A stretch of 64,000 bases of DNA from Ceratotherium simum simum (Eukaryota > Chordata > Mammalia > Perissodactyla > Rhinocerotidae). Below are positions 59,721 to 64,000 of this stretch, piece by piece; within the stretch, counting starts at the first letter, position 1, and every line of letters begins with the position of its first letter. Location of the stretch: positions 2,286,629 through 2,350,628 of the forward strand of contig NW_004454179.1 in the NCBI RefSeq assembly GCF_000283155.1, in the 5' to 3' direction. The notes under the pieces were generated by a model. The model worked only from the letters and a program-made list of their open reading frames with translations. It was not told the DNA's origin and searched no databases. The translations under genes were made by a program, and so were the position numbers.

Positions 59721-62499
59721 GATAGATTGGACAGAATTAAAAATTAAAGAATTAAACCAGCCTCTATTTCCAGCTTCCTTGCTCCCAAATTTTTTTCAAT
59801 TTTTGCTGTTCAAATTTTAAATGGATGACCATGTTACCTGAGCAATAACCTACAGAACTGACCTTATAAGCACACTTCAGTTTGGTAAGACAATTTTTAA
59901 ATATATAGCAAAATCAATCTCTCATAGTTCAGGACATTTATAAATTGTGATTGTGCTATAAATTGTAAGGAGAAGGAAGTAGGAAACTTCTCTAAAACTC
60001 CTTTCAAGGTGTTTGCTATCTCACATCTCTGGCCAAAGTGTACTAGAAGGTAAGAACCATAAACATCTCCTTCCTTACCTCCTTTTCAAGGTTACTCTTT
60101 TTCAGCCGCTAAATCTGTTAGACATTCTTAAGTTTCCTGCTCTGTCAGTTTGCTGTCTTAAACATTCAGATTCAGTCTATTTATACATTCCCTCTTGTTA
60201 GTCATCCTAACAAGAGGGACGGCTGTCACTATGTCTGCCCACTTCACTGGAAGCCTGGACAAGGACACAACCATCCTCTGGGAAGCCTGTGACATATGAA
60301 CTACAGATCTCCTCTTGTTGGAGGAGGAAAAAAAAATCACAGATCTAGAAGCTTTGCAATAGCTCCTACTCTTGCCAATTTGTCTTCCCATTCTTTGGGA
60401 ATGAGGAGACAATTAATCAGGTCATAAATACAGTTTCTTTTGCTGTCTTTCAGGATCAGACCTATACAAAGAATAGTCTGAGTGGAGCCATTTAATGAAA
60501 GGTAATCACTGACCAAAAATATCTCCCTAATACTACCTGAAATCCACTAATTAGGGATTTGTTTGAGTTAAAAAACAAACATGATTGTAGAAAGGATAAG
60601 TGAGAGGGGACCTTGCTACCAGGCTCTTTATTAGGAAAACAATCTGGTTAACCTAATCCACACAAAGGAAGTAGGGGTTTGATTTTGGGGGAAGGGAGAA
60701 GGGAGAAGGACAAAAGATAGAAAATCTGTGAGATCATTTTGGAATATGGTGTATTTCCAAGGAGAAATCCAGGGAGGATCGGAGAGAACTAAACAGAATG
60801 AGGGCACTAGGATCCTAAAAGGCAGCCAAGTTAAGAAGCAGAAAAAGTAAGAAAGAGCCATAGCTCAGAAGGTTTGGTGAATGAGCTCGAAAGGTTGACT
60901 TTACCTAGAGCTATTGCCAAAGTCCTCATTTACACCCAAAGGTTCGACCCAGCTCTCACTTTCTGTGGGAGCATCCAAAATGAGGTGGAATGTACCACAA
61001 CCTGGGTAGGGTAGTGTGGCCAAATGAGGCAGGGAGTGGTAGATATGGAACTGAAGCCAAGAAAGAGGTTTCAAAAACAGAGCCAAATGAGCTGGAACCC
61101 CAAATGGGATCCAGTTCATTAGAATTACAGGTATTTGGGGACTTCTATGTTTCCCATCCTAAGTTTTATTCAAATTGTTTATGCTGGAAATTCTGAGTAT
61201 GCCTGGGTCAAAGAAATACGTGATCATCAGCCACCATTCAGAATTCACCAAGCTCCAACAAAACTGCTTCACTTGAGCTCAGAAAATGAAAACTGCAATA
61301 AGGCAGAAATTTGTAGAAACACAAACAATGAAAGTTAGTTTCCCCATAGACATTTCCAAAACAGATAATTACATTAATTATTTTCAAAAGTCCTTCAAGC
61401 CAAGGGTAATACACGTGTTTGGAGTGAAAACACTCAACAGTAATGGTGTTGCCTCCATACCACCTCCATCTGCAACTACCACTGCTCATTCCCCTCTCAA
61501 GAGATGTCCAGTCCTGGTGAGGGCTTGCCTGACAAGGCATAGTATCCTCCTACTCGCATAGAGCCAGTGATATGACCCTTCCAAGGTAAACAAGCACCAC
61601 CCGCTCATCTCATGTCTGTTCCTCTCAATTCAACAGCTTCTTAATCTACTATGGGCATAACTATCTCAATGCACCTCTACCCCACTGCCTTTTTATATGT
61701 ATAAATATATTTCTAATCCTCTCCTACAGTGCATGACCAATCCCACCTTAACCCTTCCTGGCTCACTCCCACTCCCCTTCTACTGATGTGCCAGTGGCAG
61801 AGGCTCTCCAGAAGTTGACCATTTACCTCTCAGACATCTGACCCTGACAAATTGGGTTCAGTCTTTCTAATCTCACACTATTTCAAAGAGATTTAGAGAA
61901 GTTATTTCAGCTTCCTTATTATTTACTCAGATAAAACACTGCACACTCCCATTCTAGTCAGTCCCCGTATCTCCCTCATAACACACAGCCTCTCCACACT
62001 GTTTAAATTAAGACCAGAGCTAACAAAAGTTCCCTACTCTTTTTCCCCATCTACTGTTTCCTACTGTTTTCCCCACCTCTATAGCTACCCTATCTAGTTC
62101 TGTTAACTGTTGTTATAAAAATTTGGTAATGGCCCCAGAATTTGAAAATTACTGTGGCACTTACATACTTGCTAAAATCTTTGCTTCTTCTGCATCAATT
62201 ATTCTACTATGACTCAATATCCCCATTCTTGAGTAACTCTCTCTTCTGCTTTACACACTGTCGTCTCCCCCTTATAGGTGGCCAAGTCCCAGCATCATTC
62301 CTTTGCAGTCAATTATAAATCCTGTTCTAGAAGTCAGCATTCTTTCAACAGATGTTACCATGTAGATAAGCTCTAACCTTCCTCTTCTGAATCTTATAGC
62401 ACTATGTAGAACTAATAGCACCATCCAGTTACATTTGCACAAATTCCTGACCTTACCAAATGCTTTCACATTCATTTTCCTCTTATCTGAGCCTCTCAA

Positions 62500-62645
62500 C
62501 ATCCCAGAGAGGAAGCATTACTCTTCCCATTTTATAGATGAGGAAACCAAGATTCAGCAAGGATTAGGTAACTTATACAGAGTCAAGCAGATATTTACAT
62601 GCTAGAGTCAAGACTCAAACTGGGAACTTCTACATCTGACCCCAA
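62500..62645 (-). mobile_element. MIR SINE, antisense
   Basis: CATTTTATAGATGAGGAAAC and CAAGATTCAGCAAGG followed by ACTCAAACTGGGAAC fit reverse-complement MIR. Confidence 0.75.
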
Positions 62646-62989
62646 CTCTTTCCCCACGCACATTTCTGAGAATAAACCTAGCTGCCAAGCAAGCCCCACA
62701 TCTCTTGTGTAAGTCTTAAAGGGGATGCTGCAGGTCCTGTGATAGATACTTGTTTTGGTCCCTTGCTCCACATCACTGTTTTTATTCTATTTCCTACTCC
62801 TAGCACGAAGTCTTGACACACAAACTCATCCCCCTCCCAACTTCCCACGGATCCTTACTTCTGCCATGTTAACCAAGTACTTTTCTTCTGCTCTGAACAT
62901 AGTCTTGCCTCTTTTCCACTGATACTCGCACTGTCCTCTCTTATTTAATGACTTACTCACTCACACTCTTTGGCTTAAATCCCACAAAC

Positions 62990-63175
62990 TCTGTATAAGT
63001 GTACATTTATTTATGGTTTTGAGTCCACGTTCTCGGTCCTTCCCCTCTCCCACCCTGTTCAAAGCTCTCCATGTTAGAGTGTAAGCTCCTGGCCCAAAAG
63101 GCTCTATTTAGCCAGCTGTGGGTACCACCCAGCACAATGCCTTGCATTCAAAGTCATATAAACATTGACGATTAT
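62990..63175 (+). mobile_element. L2 LINE 3' end fragment
   Basis: GTGTAAGCTCCTGGCCCAAA and ACCCAGCACAATGCCTTGCA are typical L2 3' text. Confidence 0.7.
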
Positions 63176-63541
63176 GATCTTTAAAAAAAAAAAAATTACT
63201 CCTGTCCTTGATCTGAAATACTGACAGAAACCAGCTGCCAAAACCACTAAGAGCATTATTTACTTCAATTTAGAGTTTCTGAATAGGAATTAGCTTAAAA
63301 GAGCTGTAAAGTGAAAGACAAGGGCACATTTGTTTACACGTGGTCTCAAAGGTATAAAACGAAATACTGAGTAATTTGTTATCAGCTTCCCATCAACAAC
63401 AGTCCAGCTCTACTGCATAGCAAGGTCACCTTGGGTAAGAGGATCCTAGTTACCAGCATTCTCATTACGAAAAAGAGGCGATCAGCTATTCCAATTGCAC
63501 ATGTCATCTGGAAAAGCAACAGCTAGCTGCATATTACTTAC

Positions 63542-63660
63542 CGGTTTATCCTTGATGGTGGGGCTCGACACACACAGGTACAGTTTCCCGTCTTCTTCTA
63601 GGCAGGCATCTATCAAAGCTTGTACTGAGCTCTCTTCCTGGAACAGCAGAAAGGCATAGC
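63542..63660 (-). CDS. CPEB3: CPEB3 coding exon, end of RRM1
   Basis: This 119-bp exon encodes 39 full codons plus two bases of a split glycine codon. The translation begins (G)YAFLLFQEESS and ends SSPTIKDKP. GYAFLLF is the RNP1 strand of the first RRM, which contacts RNA bases. The rest is the second helix and last strand of RRM1. The acceptor on the minus strand is a pyrimidine-rich tract ending CCCCAAG at 63661; the donor is G|GTAAGT at 63541. Entry phase is 1 and exit phase 0, which fits the next exon exactly. There are no stops or indels. The exon holding the start of RRM1 is not visible between 63661 and 64000. Confidence 0.92.
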
Positions 63661-64000
63661 CTTGGGGAGAACAAAAACAAAAGGGTGGGGAGAGGAATCA
63701 GTAAATTAAACTCAAAGTACCAGTTCAAAATTTATCTATTGTTTCACTTTGGCAAATTCTCACTAAAATCTAAGAACTTGAAGTGGGACACAGGGAAGTA
63801 ACAGTCACTGAGACCTCATGTGCCAGACATTGTATTAGAAGCTCATAGACATTACCTTGCTTAATTCTCATAATTACTCAGGGAAGCAGGTTCAGAACAT
63901 CTCTATGGAATTTCCACTAAACACATCTGGTCATCTTTAATGAGAGCAGGCAGACTCACCACTGGCCTGAGCCACAACTACCAGCCACAAAACAAGTATC
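63661..64000 (-). other. CPEB3: CPEB3 intron, partial
   Basis: Acceptor side of the intron before the RRM1 exon. A MIR/L2 trace at about 63800-63890 (ATGTGCCAGACATTGTATTA). No further exon is visible before the window ends. Confidence 0.8.

Larger units (their letters stand above)
50662..63541 (-). other. CPEB3: CPEB3 intron (12.9 kb)
   Basis: GTAAGT donor at 63541 and TTTTTTTCAG acceptor before 50661. It holds old hAT-like, MER2, L2 and MIR remnants listed separately and no ERE or L1. Segments with nothing named: 50662-53470, 54450-55060, 55280-56760 (apart from a 160-codon + strand frame), 57550-58120, 59730-62490 and 63175-63541. Confidence 0.9.
15620..64000 (-). other. CPEB3: CPEB3 gene, 3' half (partial)
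   Basis: Gene-level entry for the minus-strand gene whose last four coding exons lie in this window. Joined, the exons give 213 residues plus a stop with no frameshift: the end of RRM1, all of RRM2 and the ZZ-type zinc domain. This is the conserved RNA-binding half of the CPEB family, which binds U-rich 3' UTR elements and controls translation and poly(A) tail length, notably at synapses. Assignment to CPEB3 rather than CPEB2 or CPEB4 rests on recalled paralogue differences: the HNDIDKR stretch at the end of RRM2 and the C-terminus ending RHVPFRWS. The large N-terminal exon, the start of RRM1 and the CPEB3 HDV-like ribozyme intron should lie to the right of 64000. The left limit is the best candidate poly(A) site and is uncertain. 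Confidence 0.88.

Noticed and set aside
50662..64000. CPEB3 HDV-like ribozyme
   Set aside because: Known to lie in a large upstream intron of mammalian CPEB3. I looked for its characteristic stretches in the introns present here and did not see them; the intron concerned should be beyond 64000.

Overview
The window is eutherian nuclear DNA, very probably from a perissodactyl (horse, rhinoceros or tapir group). Ten copies of the tRNA-derived ERE-type SINE typical of that order are visible, most with clean target-site duplications, on a background of L1, L2, MIR, MER2/Tigger and hAT-like remnants. There are two runs of N (12491-12985 and 30299-30398), so this is a draft or scaffolded assembly. 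No bacterial, plasmid, phage or CRISPR structure is present.

The only protein-coding gene I can defend is the 3' half of CPEB3, on the minus strand and read from right to left. Four coding exons join in frame with canonical GT-AG splice sites: 63542-63660 (end of RRM1), 50547-50661 (linker and start of RRM2), 40886-41067 (rest of RRM2) and 19180-19407 (C-terminal zinc-binding ZZ domain and stop). Together they encode the last 213 residues with no break. The 5' exons lie beyond 64000. The introns are 12.9, 9.5 and 21.5 kb long.

Layout from the left. 1-9815 is a stack of degenerate L1 elements, all in + orientation, interrupted by two EREs and two MER2-like elements. 10261-10905 is an antisense L1 3' fragment. 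11281-11854 looks like an ERV1-type solo LTR. 11950-13300 is a GC- and CpG-rich block broken by a 495-N gap, with no recognised gene. 13700-19179 is low-repeat, AT-rich sequence taken as the CPEB3 3' UTR and its flank, holding several poly(A) signals, CPE-like and Pumilio-like motifs. 19408-40885 is a SINE- and LINE-rich intron. 41068-50546 and 50662-63541 are introns with mostly old repeats, and 44.2-53.4 kb is notably poor in recognisable young elements.

The observations most worth following up are the orphan CpG block, the arrangement of CPE, Pumilio and poly(A) motifs in the CPEB3 3' UTR (possible self-regulation), inverted EREs on either side of the RRM2 exon (possible circRNA or editing substrate), and three MER2 derivatives that share one internal junction. 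I found no clearly new biological system.
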